Assembly: GCF_020283565.1 (NCBI RefSeq)
Contig: NC_060061.1
Span: 15,289,362-15,353,361, forward strand
DNA length: 64,000 nucleotides
Direction of reading: 5' to 3'
Source: Trifolium pratense
Lineage: Eukaryota; Streptophyta; Magnoliopsida; Fabales; Fabaceae
Shown: positions 37,890 to 61,239 of the stretch, in pieces
Numbering within the stretch: position 1 is the first letter of the stretch
Layout of the letters: each line of letters starts with the position of its first letter
Position numbers and translations under genes: made by a program
The notes under the pieces: model-generated
The model's input: only the letters and a program-made list of their open reading frames with translations
What the model was told of the DNA's origin: nothing
Database searches by the model: none

Positions 37890-38072
37890 ATGGCCCCTAC
37901 AGCAGCAATGCTTATGCTCCCTCAACATGAAAGATCAACAATGACCCTTCCACCTTCATCTCCACCTCAAACTCAAACTCCTTATTTTGAGATGAAAGCC
38001 ACTGCACTAAAATGGATCACCAAATACATACAATCCAAGACTCAACAAAAACCACCAGATTCACACTCATAG
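37890..38072 (+). CDS. Possible small protein of 60 residues, function unknown
   Basis: A single-exon frame begins with ATG in TCTCAATGGCC, a good plant start context, and ends at TAG 38072. The protein has a Thr/Pro/Gln-rich first half (residues 25-32 are SPPQTQTP). A short basic amphipathic helix-like segment follows (KATALKWITKYIQSKTQQK). There is no signal peptide or membrane segment, and I do not recognise the family. Support for a real gene comes from an upstream CT tract plus CACTCACTTCACTT leader-like sequence. An AT-rich, TTTGTAAT-like 3' region follows. Codon use looks coding (few rare codons), but a chance frame cannot be excluded. Confidence 0.45.
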   Translation: MAPTAAMLMLPQHERSTMTLPPSSPPQTQTPYFEMKATALKWITKYIQSKTQQKPPDSHS

Positions 38073-38857
38073 AAATAAAAAAAGAGGTTTGAAGAACCGC
38101 TTGCTCTTTTGTTTTTTTTACCATAACTTGTAGAGCTTTTAATTGTAATCATGTTTTCCTTGTAAATTATGATGTTATAAAGTAACTTTTGTACATAAAT
38201 ATATAACTTCCAATTTACATAGTAAGCTTATACCTTACACTATAATTTTAGGAATCCTCCAAATGGAGATTTCCTTTCAAAAATTATCGTATGCTGCTTA
38301 ATGCGACGTTGTGCACACGGTATTAGCTACAAGATATATAGATTACCGACAATTTTATTAAAACATGTGCTATAATCATACATAAGAAACATGAATATAA
38401 TCAAACATTGATGCAATATCCCAATTTGTTAATTACATGGTCCATTTCAACTTTCAAGCACAAGGAAGTGGTTTATAAACTTGCACTTCTGAATCATTAG
38501 AGGTACATTTCAACTTTCAAGCACAAGGGTTTATCATGTGACACAACAAATATACTTGGCAAACCAAGTGATTTCGTTCAATTGAACTAAAACAAAATTA
38601 GTTTGGTCTTTGACATTTTAATTTTAAATATAAGATTCGTTGAATGGCAACATTATTAAAATGAGGCAAGTCATTAGGTTTGGTCTAATGGTGAGGAATT
38701 TGGGTAACATGAATGAGGTTATGAGTTCCATCTTTTGCTCTCCTGTAAACAAAAAAAAGTATTACAAACATGATTTATACTTAATTGAAATAGTTAATCC
38801 ATCAATTACAAACATTAATAATTTTTAACACATGAGAGTTAACACTCTTTTTCGTCC

Positions 38858-38945
38858 CATGAGCTTAACTCAGTTGATAGGGATATTATATTATAAATGC
38901 AGGGGGGCTGATGTTCAATTTATAGATAATAGACTACTTGACAAA
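38858..38945 (+). repeat. tRNA-related SINE-like fragment
   Basis: GAGCTTAACTCAGTTGATAGGG is an A-box-like head also seen, decayed, near 57735 (AAGCTTAGCTTAGTTGGTAGG). The B-box position (TGATGTTCAATTTA) is mutated, so this is a decayed copy. Confidence 0.4.
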
Positions 38946-39252
38946 AAAAGAAACTCTTCTCAAAAGTTTCAACATTGGCTAGGGTCAGGTGTGATGCGAT
39001 AATATGTCATGCGCATTAAAGACATGACATATTATGGAACCTTAGATACAATCTTCTTAGAGTTCAAACTTGATATCTATTATTAACCTTTTTGTTCTTT
39101 GGGAAAGGAGTCATGATAATTCAAAATTCGATTGCGATGTAAGTATAGTCTGAATAAGAATTATTTCCGCACAGGAACCGAAATTGGGTTATCACAAACG
39201 ATTCATTAAAGGGAGAACTTATTAACTACTCGAGTTCAATGTCTTGGTTTAA

Positions 39253-39480
39253 TCTATATCTATACTATATATAAAGAGAATATATACTATATATAAAGAG
39301 AATACAAAAAAATTTGGTGTGGACTTTTCATAATACCAACAATATCCTTGATTTTTTTTACCAGCAAAAATCTCTTATTAACAAATTCACCGTAACATAA
39401 TACATGTTTTTTTAGCAGCAAAAATCATTTATTAACAAACTTATTATAACATAAGCATGTTTTTTTGACATAAATTTACA
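39253..39480 (+). mobile_element. Helitron-like 5' segment, copy 1
   Basis: It begins with a TC-initial TCTATATCTATACTATATAT, then ATAAAGAGAATACAAAAAAA and TTTGGTGTGGACTTTTCATA. An internal duplicated unit follows (AGCAAAAATC...TTATTAACAAA, twice). A second copy with the same order lies at 47795-47975. No CTRR 3' end was found for this copy. Confidence 0.5.
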
Positions 39481-40139
39481 TAATAGACACAAATAGGCGC
39501 GACTATCTGACCGTTAGTATCCATAATTTTTTTTTGCGTAAATCGAGTATCTCTGTGCGCAACTACAAAGATTAATCCTTCGAGCCTTGTGGGACCCAAA
39601 TGGGTGGTAAATTTTCTCTAAAAGTTTAAAAACTGCTACATGCCCAAGTATAATTTAATGAAAAATAATAATTATTTATTATAAAATCAAATATTTAATA
39701 TGAAATAGCTGCGAATGATAGAAAAATCCTTGATTAAAAGAGATTTATCTCACTCAATATCAATCAATGACGTACCTTAATTTCAAACAAAAAATGATGT
39801 ACCTTTAATATTTTTATTTGTTTTATTTTAAACATGTATTATTATTAGTAATAATAATTGAAAAGAGAAGAAAGAAAGGAAGAAAAAGAGAAATTGAGAT
39901 TGAGAAAAGATGGAATGAATGGAAATGGGGGAGGTTGTATCAGTGCGTGCAACAACATAGCTGAAGCTTCGTTCTGAGACAAACTACCCCCATTGTTGTT
40001 ATTATTATTATTCTTTTCTTTTCTCAACAACCCAATCACAAACCCTACAATTTCCAATTCCCAATTTCGGATCATTAATTCATTCCCATTTTCAAACCCT
40101 AATTCAAATCAATAATTTTGAATGCAGTAGCAGCTTCCA

Positions 40140-51068
<10,929 letters not shown>

Positions 51069-52274
51069 AGCAATTTCCATTGCTTTGTGTATACATCCTG
51101 TGTTATATGATTACTTGGTTCTAATTCATAGATATATACCAGTCATTTGAAGGCTGTTCATTTACTGACACATGTACATTGGATTGGATTACAACACAGA
51201 AATAAAACTTGTTTTTGGTCCTCAGAAAACACTGTTTGATACACTGCATTCACTCATGTGCCAATAGTGCAAGTGTTTCGTTGGTTTCCAATTTCCATTA
51301 CTTAAAAACAAATAGTGCTTTCAAAGGAACGCGGAAAGCACAAATGTCTCTTTGATTTGAAGATATATGACTTGGATAAAAAAGAACAAATGAACAGTTG
51401 CAAGCTTTAGTTATTGAAAATAGCAAAATATATATATATATATATATAGGTGTTTATCTTGACTTTTTACATTTACAACTCGAGGATTAAATAAAGGGTA
51501 TAATTAGAAGAAAAATTTACTATACTAAAATTTAAAATTCTCTTCATATACAGGTATAGATAAATAAAAATTTACTAATTAAAAATGCTAGGTAAAACAA
51601 ACACCTAGTTACTTGGGATAAAAACCTACTATATACCGTGAGCAATTTTCTCATTGCTTTTAAATTCCTAAACATTTTTTAAATTTAGGCCTTCCAATTT
51701 TAGAGATTTAGATTCTGATCCAACTCACTGTTAGAAATATAGTATTTCGTAGAAAATAACAATGATGCATATCAATAAAATTACAGTGAAAAATGATGTT
51801 TGGACATAATTTTCTTGTCGAATAAGTTGTCAAGGATTTTTTATGTGTATTTTAGAAATGTTTAAAATGTAAAGTAAAAAGTAAAAAATAAAATAAAAAT
51901 ATAGAGATAAACACATAAAATGTCATTATTTTGATGTTTTATTTATGAATTGGAAACTGCAATAAAAAAATTAGAATGCCAAGTTACAACAGTAGTAGAA
52001 GAACTTTTAAATGATACAGACAGATGGAATCAAACATGACTAGTTTTATTCAAAACATCAGAGCTATGAGATGTTCTGTATTTACTATATATACCAATTG
52101 ACCTTACTCCCAAGCAGCTGAGGAGACGGGCACAAAAACATCTCAGCACTCTAAACAAGCCAAAATAATTTGGACAGTGGATCTAACTTCTCTTATTGAA
52201 TAGGAATAAGTAACATTCTTAGCGGAATGAGACAACTGTGGGATGTCTTGATAGGAAGTGTCGGCAGTAGGGGA
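51069..52274. other. Intergenic between convergent DHHC and L-GalDH genes
   Basis: Both 3' untranslated regions should lie here. A (TA)n run sits near 51430-51448, followed by AT-rich sequence. No coding frame was recognised. Confidence 0.6.
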
Positions 52275-55200
52275 TCAACTCTGCTGGATTCCACTAGGCC
52301 ATGACTGGTTTTTGACAGGCTTTAGAATGGCTCCAACTTCTGACAGAGCCTCTTCGTCGATTCCAGAAGCTGTAAGTTCCCTTGCGGCAGCAACATTTTC
52401 CTCCACCTATATTTTCTCAATTTAGAAAAGTTTATCCTTATCAAATTATTGGTCTACAACTCTACATCACACAAATCCTTCTTGAGATATGAGAAACTCT
52501 TGCATGAACATTGTTGCATAAGCCTAGTGCACCCAGCTCCCCACTATTGACATATATTACTGTACTAATTATAGTGGTTAATCATCTGTGACTGTATCAT
52601 TAATTAATATTGTGTGAATACTACATTATTGATCTGAGCGCACTAGGATTATGCAAGGAATTTCCCATTTTTCATACTACTGTTGATAGAGTATGAGAAA
52701 GGACACAAGTGAACAAATATTGCATTAGCATACAATTTTTCAAACTCATGACTTGTTCTTTGATTAGAGCGCATGAAAAAGATAGAAGAAATATGTGCAT
52801 ATTTTACAAAGGAAAATGCCCATATATGCCTTAGTGAAAGCAACAAAGAGAGAGGTAACTAACTGATAGACCAATCTAATACATACAAAAGCTTTAGAGC
52901 AAGGCTTAATGCATTATTCACCAAATCCCAGATTTTCAGAAAATAGTTGAATGCAATTAAATATGACAATTTATGAAGATGAAACAGAACCTGTTCAACA
53001 GATTTCATGCCGACAAGCACCGATGTGATTTCCTTATTTAACAAGCTGTACTGCAATGCTAACTTTGAAATGTTTTTTCCATTTTCTTTGCAATATGTAG
53101 CAGCAGCTCTACAAGCAGACTGCAAATTCCAAATAAAATACACAGAACCAGTTTAGTTTTCGAAGAAATATGTAATATACCAGATCATAAGCAGAAAAAA
53201 GATATTCATGAGAGACATTGTTCAAAATGTCTTGGAACATCATTAGTACTAGTAGGCAATTCCCCAAAAGATTGAAGGCCATGATCATTTCGTTCAATAT
53301 GTCATATGGGGGGAAAATCAGTAGGTTGGCTAATTAATTTGGGGGATCTTTTCTTAATGTGACCAATCAAATAAAAAAATTCATTGATTTCTGTCTTCTA
53401 TTAAACTACTCTCGAATATTATAACCAGTAATTTGAGTTTCTTTGCCATAAGCAAATTCTGTTTCAAATTTCAATGCTTAATTTTCTTTTATTGTTGTCT
53501 GTCTTTCACACTGGCAGAACTAATTCTCCTTCCTCTCATTTACATATATAAAATACTTTCAGAATTCAGATCTTATACAGCGAGTAACATTATCATGTTC
53601 TATAAGATAAATACCGGTGGCCAAGAAGTTTAGTAACACACACACACACAGACACTCACACACGCATGATTTGGTTTTCACAATCAAACTCAAGACTGGC
53701 TTACGTTAAGGGAACGCTGAGACTGAGGTGTGATCATAACATGTAAACTAAGGTTCTTATTTAATGTTTGCTACAAAATGTGAACTAAAATTGGGTCTCA
53801 TGGTAACAGTCTAACAGATACAGTATTATCAAATTTCTATTGTTATTAGTAAATAATAATAAGACAAGACCTTAAGTTCTGGTGAAGCCGGATGCCATTC
53901 GGGAGGGCCAGCCTCAGTGAGAAGACCCATTGCCAATGGAGAAGCACTTATAATACCAACACCTTTGGACTTCAAATAGGGCACTATATCCTCCAAGGTC
54001 GAATCATTGATAGAGTGATGGCAATAGGAAAGTATGACATCCAATGTTCCAGGTGGAACCCTATCGAGAACATAAGTAAATACCTCCAAAGGAAGTCCCG
54101 TAATCCCAATGAAACGAGTCTTCCCTGCTTCTTTCAGTTTCTGGAGTGCAGGAATTGTCTCATTAACAATCTGAACAAAGCCAAACAGTTAGCACTTCTC
54201 AAAATCCATTAAAGTAGACCCTAGTAAGATAAACAACTGAATTAAGCTTTTATCATATAATAAGTACTTATGTATAAGCTATTTTTATAATAAAAGATAA
54301 AATAAAATCAAAATGTTTTCATCTAATCTATAAACTGTTTTCATAAACTATCAGAAAAAAGTCGTTTAAATGTTTATGCTAGTAGATAAACTCAAATAAG
54401 TCAATCCAAACACACTCTTAGTTAAAATAGTGTGTTATTCTCCCAAACAGTCTCACAAAACTTATATCAGCAGATAAGTTCAAATAAGCCAATCCAAACA
54501 CGCCCTTAGGGCCCGTTTGGATTAGCTTATTTTTTAGCTTATGCGAAATAACTTATGCAAATAAATAAGCTTTTATGCATTATTATAAGATTTTTAAATG
54601 TAGTTTATGAGAAAACAACTTATAAAGATACAACTTTTGATTGTGAAAACTTATGAATTAACACAAAGCTTTATTTATTTGCATAAGCTATTTTCATAAG
54701 CTCAAAAATACGCTAAATCCAAACGGCCCTTAGTCTCAGTTTCTACATTGCTACCATTATGAATATGTCTAATATAATTAACAATTAATTAACTAATTCT
54801 AACAAACTTTGTTAATGTCACATCATATGCATGCAATTTGGTAATCTGATTATGCTACAATTGTAAATGTAATGAATGATTAAGGCGGAAAATCAGACCT
54901 GATCTAACGATCCAAATTCAATGTCATGACATTGAAGAATATCAACATAATCAAGCTGCAACCTTTCCAAACTCTCATCTACACTTCTCGTCACTCTCTC
55001 CGCACTAAAATCAAAACCCTCAGCGTACCTTCCACACTTAGTTGCAACAATGTATTCACTTCTCGGAACGTTCAACGCTTTCAATGCCTTTCCGAGCACT
55101 TTTTCTGACAGTGTTCCTCCGTAGTAGCTTCAATTTTCGAAAAATTGTTAAATTAGAAGAAAATGGAAAAAAGAGAAAAAAAGAGAGGTGTTTTGTGGCT

Positions 55201-55364
55201 TACGGTGAAGTGTCGAAGAAATTGATGCCGGATTGAAAAGCGAGACGAACGGAGGCGTTGGCTTGTTGTTCGGAAACGGAACCGAAGACGTTGCCGAGAG
55301 GTGAAGCTCCGAACCCGACGGAGCTTAGTTTCAGTCCGGTTCTACCAAGCTCCCTTAACTCCAT
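52275..55364 (-). CDS. L-GalDH: L-galactose dehydrogenase
   Basis: This cytosolic enzyme oxidises L-galactose to L-galactono-1,4-lactone with NAD+, the penultimate step of the Smirnoff-Wheeler route to vitamin C. Five minus-strand exons are 55364-55204, 55127-54899, 54170-53871, 53119-52991 and 52406-52275. They give 316 residues, against about 319 in Arabidopsis. It is an aldo-keto reductase barrel starting MELRELGRTGLKLS. The expected catalytic tetrad is visible as D51, Y56 (FFDTSPYYGG), K84 (YIVATKCG) and H121 (DILQCHD). GFGASPLGNVFG near the N-terminus and SALSPLAMG-like ISASPLAMGLL later fit the family. Intron 2 (54171-54898) holds two MITEs back to back. The gene lies tail-to-tail with the DHHC gene. 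Confidence 0.95.
54222..54507. mobile_element. MITE copy (inverted) in L-GalDH intron 2
   Basis: Reversed, it reads GGGCGTGTTTGGATTGGCTT, GAACTTATCTGCTGATATAA and GACTGTTTGGGAGAATAAC, the same family as at 1246, 5345 and 12630. It abuts the Tourist-like element that starts at 54509. Confidence 0.6.
54509..54729. mobile_element. Tourist-like (PIF/Harbinger) MITE in L-GalDH intron 2
   Basis: Ends GGGCCCGTTTGGATTAGC and GCTAAATCCAAACGGCCC are inverted repeats. TTA flanks both sides (54506-54508 and 54730-54732), the 3-bp target duplication of PIF/Harbinger elements. It is 221 bp and non-coding. Confidence 0.82.
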
Positions 55365-58300
55365 TTTGGTTTTTTTTTTTTTTTACGCAAGAGATTAATA
55401 GGTATTTTTTTTTTTTTTTGAGGAACTTTCTTGGATAAGTATCATTTGTACTTTGGGTACAGTGTTGTGGAAATTTCTCACCAGTTTGGCAAAATTAAGA
55501 TACAAGGACATGCATGTGCATAGTTTTTATCTTTAGTTGATACGAAATGTTAGCTTATAGCCGATAACTAAAAAGTTATTTGATTTAAATTAAAGTCTTT
55601 GATAAAATTAGTTTTTAAAATGATTAATAAATACGTATAAAAAGAGATAAAATGACATGCATGTTAAGCCACTATATTTGATTTATTGATGAATGAGTTG
55701 GGCACTATGTATAAGGTCTTAGATGCCATCCTCGTTGCGAATAAAAAAATAGAGATTGTGTGCCAAGAGGGGCACGACATGCATGTTAGTGTGTATTTTT
55801 TTTTAATTTATAAAAAATAATAAAATTAAATTAAAGGTTAGAAATGGAAATAACCGTAAAAAGTTATATGCTATAAGCTCAAACGCTATTTGAAATAGCA
55901 TCTCAAAAAAAGCTATATGTTAATAAGAAAAACTTTTTACAAAACACATTTATTTTTTCGAACAAGCTTATAAGTTAGTCCAATAAGCTATAAGCTAGTT
56001 TATTGGACCTACCAAACACACCTTATATTTCTCCCTTCCTTTTTTGCCTTTTAGAATAATTCGAAATATATTTTCCAAAATAAAAAACAAATAAATTAAA
56101 AAATTTCGGATTTTAGAATGCAAATTTTTTATTTTAATTTTCATTTGTGTTTATTTATATTTTTTATCTAAATTTTATATTTTTATGTTAACCTTTGTTG
56201 TATGTCGTTATAAATTTGTATCGTTTGAAGTTGTTTTTAATGAGATTTTTTACTGTGTTTTAATGATATATCAATTTTTTTATGCATTTTTAATTATTTT
56301 GAAATGCAAAATCTGAACCACACAAATATATATTACTTTGGATTCTCTTTTTCAAAATAAAAAATAAAGTAAATTACACTCTTCTTCCTTGAGAGATGTT
56401 TAAACTTTCACTCTTCTCATATACAAGTTATATTGGAGAAAATTGTACTCTCATTCCTTGATAGAACCTTAAATTTCATTCTCATCCCCATTCTAATAAA
56501 AACTTACATTTTTCTCCTTTATTACTTCATTTTAATATAATCAGATTTGTAATGGATATGTTTTCATTTTTTGTATATCCACATCATTAACATGTAATGC
56601 CAAACGTTGTTTTAAACTATGAAACTATACAAAATAAAATATTTAGATAAATTACTAAAGTCAATTTTAAAAATACTTTAAATTGAATTTTATATTCTAA
56701 AATCATATAATTCATAATAGAGTTTTCAAGAAAATGAAAACTAATTTCTCAAATGATGACTCAAAACTATTTTGGCATAAAGTAGTGATTTAAAAGGGTA
56801 CTTTTTATTATTATTATTATTATTAGCCAGCGATTTTTTTTATTATCTCATGATTGAATTCTTGGTCACATTTTACTTATCTCGCGACTGAAATCTGAAT
56901 TATTGGTCACTCCTGAAAACCAGAAGGTTAATATAAAAAAAATATAAGATGTTGAATTCAATATTGTGTGTTGTATTATTTTTTTATTTTAGGAAGTTTT
57001 CATTCCGTTCAACGGCAATTGATCTCCGTCAGAATATGTGAAGCATATAAGACGATTCTTTCCTCTCAACTAAATTTTTTCCTTACCTATAAGCCAAAGT
57101 TTGAACTCATAACAATTTACTTAATTCAAATTCTTATCATTTTTGGATCAAATTATATTCGCAAATATATCGAATATTGTGGGGCAGAACTCGAGTTCGA
57201 TTTTTGATGAAAATAATTTTTTATCAGATTTTACTTATTTCGCAGCCGAACTTTGAATTACCGGACCTCCGTCTCTTGAGAACTAGAGGTTTAACACAAA
57301 AAAATTACTATATGCTCCAGCAAACACAAGATCAAAAAAATTACAGTATACACGTTTTGCTAGGTTTGTAGCTAGGTAACTGTATAAGCTGAGTTGTTCC
57401 AGCAAACACAAGATCAAATAATTGCAAACCAGCTTGAACAAAACTGGAGGACACAACCATCTCACTGTTACACAACATTTCTCTTCTTACTTCCTACCAA
57501 ACGACCATATATATAAGTACTACTAACCATTTTAATATTGAAATTTGAAACATTATTTCGTTAATGCGCGTAAATTTTGATATAATATATGCATGTTCAT
57601 TGTTCAATGGCCCACACTTTCACTGGATGTTAAAATTTTCATCAAATCTACAGCAGGTTCACTAAAGCGACTTAATTAGTATAATTTGCAAAAATGTTAT
57701 AGTTTTCAGCACGAGTTAGGAAACTAAAAAGCCATTAAGCTTAGCTTAGTTGGTAGGAAGAATTCGATCAAAAAGTGCTTGAATTAATACGTGTACAATG
57801 TACAATTTGTAAAGGGAGAGTCAATGTTGGAATTCGTGTGAGTTGGCCTGGACAAGAGTTTATAAGTAAGAGACGATGCTCACCTTACAAACTGGTTTTG
57901 TAAGGTTGAGTTAACCCAACTTACAATTTTAAGATGATATTAGAGTTTTTTCAAGATCTGTTAGGCCATCCGCTATCGAGCTACCCATTATTTATATTCA
58001 CGCACCAAACCCAATAATGTTGGGCGTGAAGGTGTGTGTTAAGAAGTCATCCTTACAAAATCGGCTTGTAAGATAATGATAAGGTTTAAAGAACCAATCA
58101 CATACTGCCGCGTAATTTTGTGAGAATGTGTTTCACGACAAACAACATTTTCCGAAATAAATATATTGGTATTTTGAAATTGCAATCAATAATCATTGGC
58201 ATTTTTTATGACATATATCTACTGATATAGGCAATTTCTTTATAGTTTGTTAATAGCAAAAGGTTAGCTAATTAATTAACTTTATTACTGATAATGGCAA

Positions 58301-58807
58301 GTTATCATTGACTAAGAAAAATTGAGATGAGAGTTGAGGAGGACTTAATCAAGAATAGTCCTTTTCATTTGTGAGCTATTTCAATGACTTGTTGATGAAC
58401 ACCTTCCAAAAAGTCCACAAAACAACAGAAGTTAGATATGTAAATTTGTGAGCCTCTAAAAATAAAAAAATGTTATGTCAATTTTTCTTGATAGAGAAAT
58501 AATAGGTATATCTTAGGGTGTATAAGCTGATTCACAACAAAACCCGTGAGCATGTTACTGTTTTAAGTTTTGGGATACAGTGATTTTAGGACCAAATATA
58601 TAAGCTAGGATACATACATTAATGAGCATTAAGAAATACTGAAATCTTACACATTTGTTTATGAGTAAGCTTAGTTTCCTATATCAATATTTATATTGTT
58701 TCATCATTAAGAATGTTACACTCTTTGAGTGCATGAGCTGAATAATTTAATTGATTTGATACCTGATATTTACCTTGACCTCTTTTGATTTCAAGGTTAG
58801 CTTTCTT
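55365..58807. other. AT-rich intergenic region with L-GalDH and bHLH upstream sequence
   Basis: The two genes are divergent, so both promoters lie in this 3.4 kb. It holds a MITE relic (about 55545-56022) interrupted by an insertion between 13-bp direct repeats, and two decayed SINE-like units (about 56817-56935 and 57180-57300). It also holds a 20-bp direct repeat (CCAGCAAACACAAGATCAAA at about 57315 and 57397) and a degenerate TRIM (57825-58085). No gene was recognised. Confidence 0.55.
57825..58085 (+). mobile_element. Degenerate TRIM retrotransposon
   Basis: A decayed LTR begins TGTTGGAATTCGTGTG and includes CTCACCTTACAAACTGGTTT. A mutated primer-binding site TGATATTAGAG follows, then an internal region matching that of the 45613-46392 array (ATATTCACGCACCAAACCCA). 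A GTGAAGGTGTG purine-like tract precedes a truncated second LTR, TGTTAAGAAGTC. The USE word is lost. Confidence 0.7.
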
Positions 58808-60271
58808 ATGGAGAATATTTCATTCATCAGAGGGTTTCCTGATCAGGTAAGATATATAGTTTTTGCAAATAATCTAATAAAGGTACAAGGAAAATATGTG
58901 AAATTTTCATGAACATTATGAAAGCATGTGTTTGATCTTGCAGGAAATAGTGGAGGATCCTTCTTTATGTCTTCATCAGTGGCATTTGAACTCTATTGAT
59001 GAGTCTAACTCACTTCCAATAGCTTCTGCTTTTGGAGACACTTTACACCACCATTCATATATTTATCCAAACTTTAATCGCAGAACTTCAGTTGAAACTG
59101 CTCCGAAACTAGATACTCAATTTGTTTCGTACCCGAATCTTGTTTCATTTGTCGATTTGAATCACGTAAATCAGTTTGGTTTAACGAAGCCTAAGGATGA
59201 GATGGTTTGTCCACAAAACAGCAAGACAGCTCCTTCTGACATGATACCTCAAGGAACCTTTGAGGCCAAAAAGCTAGCGACACGTCCTAAACTCTCTCTA
59301 CCTCAAGACCACATAATAGCTGAAAGAAAGCGGCGTGAAAAGCTCAGCCAGCGCTTCATTGCTCTATCTGCCCTTGTTCCTGGACTACAAAAGGTATACA
59401 TAATTTTGTTGTCGCGAATTTTGATATTTTACTTGGAGCCTAATTCAGCTCTACAAAACCAATTTGTAAAGTGAAAATTGCTTAGTTAGACTTTATAATC
59501 TGTCTAACGAGGGACTTGTGTTTTTTCACCCGATATCTATTTTGAACAGATGTTGGAGTATTTAGTGTTTAATCACATGATGAATATATAGAAAATGTGT
59601 TTATTATGGTACTGTATTTATTAATTTGTGGTCTAATTTTTCAATGTACTACTAACAGATGGACAAAGCTACTGTTCTTGGAGATGCTATCAAGTACTTG
59701 AAGAAATTGCAAGAGAAGGTGAGGGATCTTGAGGAGGAACAGAACATGAAGAAAAACGTGGAAACTGTGGTGGTTGTGAAGAAATCACAACTACGCAATG
59801 ATGTTGAAAATTCTTCTGCAGAATCTGGCGGACCCTTTGACGAGGAGCTGCCAGAAATTGAAGCAAGATTTTGTGATAGAAATGTCCTCATAAGAATTCA
59901 CTGTGAGAAAAGCAATGGAGTTGTGGAAAAAACAATCCATGAAATTGAGAAACTTCATCTAAAAGTCACCAATAGCAGCGTCATGACATTTGGGAACTGT
60001 GCACTTGATATAACAATTATGGCCCAGGTAATCTTTGAAAATTTTATATTGGCCGAAAGCAGAAAGTTCGAATAAACCAACAGAAGTATTAAACGTATTG
60101 AATTAAGTTCAATAAACCAACTAAATTACTACAATTGTGTATTAATATGGAAATTACTTGTGCAATTTGCAGATGGATAACGAATTTTACATGACAGTGA
60201 AGGATCTTGTGAGAAACCTACGCTCGACTTTTGCATCTTTCATCGGAGGATGTTCCTTTAGTTCATACTAA
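58808..60271 (+). CDS. bHLH transcription factor, subgroup IVa (NAI1/bHLH18/25-like)
   Basis: Four exons join in frame: 58808-58846, 58944-59393, 59659-60027 and 60173-60271, giving 318 residues. The basic region HIIAERKRREKLSQRF (from about residue 136) has the His/Glu/Arg pattern that reads E-box or G-box DNA. The first helix and loop end exon 2, and helix 2 opens exon 3 (MDKATVLGDAIKYLKKLQEK), an intron position usual for the group. A leucine-rich extension and an ACT-like C-terminal fold follow (EARFCDRNVLIRIHCEK...). Relatives control ER-body formation (NAI1), iron responses (bHLH18/19/20/25) or, in Medicago, triterpene saponin genes (TSAR). Which role applies here cannot be read from sequence. 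The start at 58808 adds exon 1 (MENISFIRGFPDQ); an in-frame Met at 58926 lies in intron 1. Confidence 0.9.
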
Positions 60272-61239
60272 ACAGACCCGAAAAGCATAAGAATATATGT
60301 GTTTAAACTTTCAATTTTTCAGTGATATTACTTTTTACAAAGCCTGTAATGTCAACTATCTCGTCTACTCCACGCATGCTCTATGGTTCATTTGCGGAGG
60401 GTTTTTTCTGGTTAACTTGTTGACCATGTTAGGGCTATTCTCTCCTAAAAGGGGCATTGGATTTTTGAGTGCCTTTGACAAACAGGTCTTTGTGTTGTGA
60501 GTTTCTTTCTGTTTCAAACAAATTATGGTTGATGTATAAAAGTTGTATGGAGTTTGAACACTTTGCCAAAGGCTTGTAAGTTCAAATCTCCTGCAAAGTA
60601 TGCATGTATCAAAATATATACACTTATAATGTTTGATTGGCTTTAATGAAATAATTGTAATGTGAGAACATACTGTCTTTTTTTTTTTTGCATATTCCTA
60701 ATACAAGTCGGTATGGAAATTTACTTCAACATGGTGTGCCACATAAAAGTAATGATATCGATGCCATCAATTTATCACGATTCATTAAATAGTATAACAG
60801 AAAAACGTAAAAGATTTTAGCAGATAATTATCTACAAAAATGCCGTGGTCAAAGACAAAACATACCACCAAAATGCTATCAAATTTGTCATTTTCGAGAT
60901 ATAGCAGAATCTTAAGGGACAAAAGTGACCATTACTATTTGCTTTGTATTGTCAAATGTGCAATGGAGAAGTGGAAGATTAAACAAAATTTGATCTGGAA
61001 ATAGTAAAATGGCATATATTATAGGGTTTTTCACTTCAAGAATATATTACAAATATTACAAGGTTTTACTGATATTATATCAGTTATCATCGACATCTAA
61101 GCCATGGACAACACAAAAAATTTAGGAGTATTATTCTTAAGAAAAAACTACTATGAACAGAGGGAAATGGGAATTATTACACAAGTTCTTTATAGATATA
61201 GTAAAGAGACAAAACAAAACTAATTTTTCCTTATCTGAC
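60272..61239. other. Intergenic between convergent bHLH and MDH genes
   Basis: This contains the two 3' ends. Reading frames here are short and not protein-like, and no repeat structure was recognised. Confidence 0.6.

Larger units (their letters stand above)
38073..40139. other. Intergenic with SINE-like and Helitron-like relics
   Basis: SINE-like segments lie at about 38660-38745 (TTAGGTTTGGTCTAATGGTG) and 38858-38945 (GAGCTTAACTCAGTTGATAG). A Helitron-like head lies at 39253-39480. The last 170 bases contain AAG-rich then TTATTATTATT sequence and probably form the leader of the ankyrin/DHHC gene. Confidence 0.55.

Noticed and set aside
58926..59474. bHLH start at the Met in 58926 and read-through past 59393
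   Set aside because: The Met lies before the splice acceptor at 58943, and read-through would lose helix 2, which opens exon 3. The spliced model keeps the full bHLH domain.
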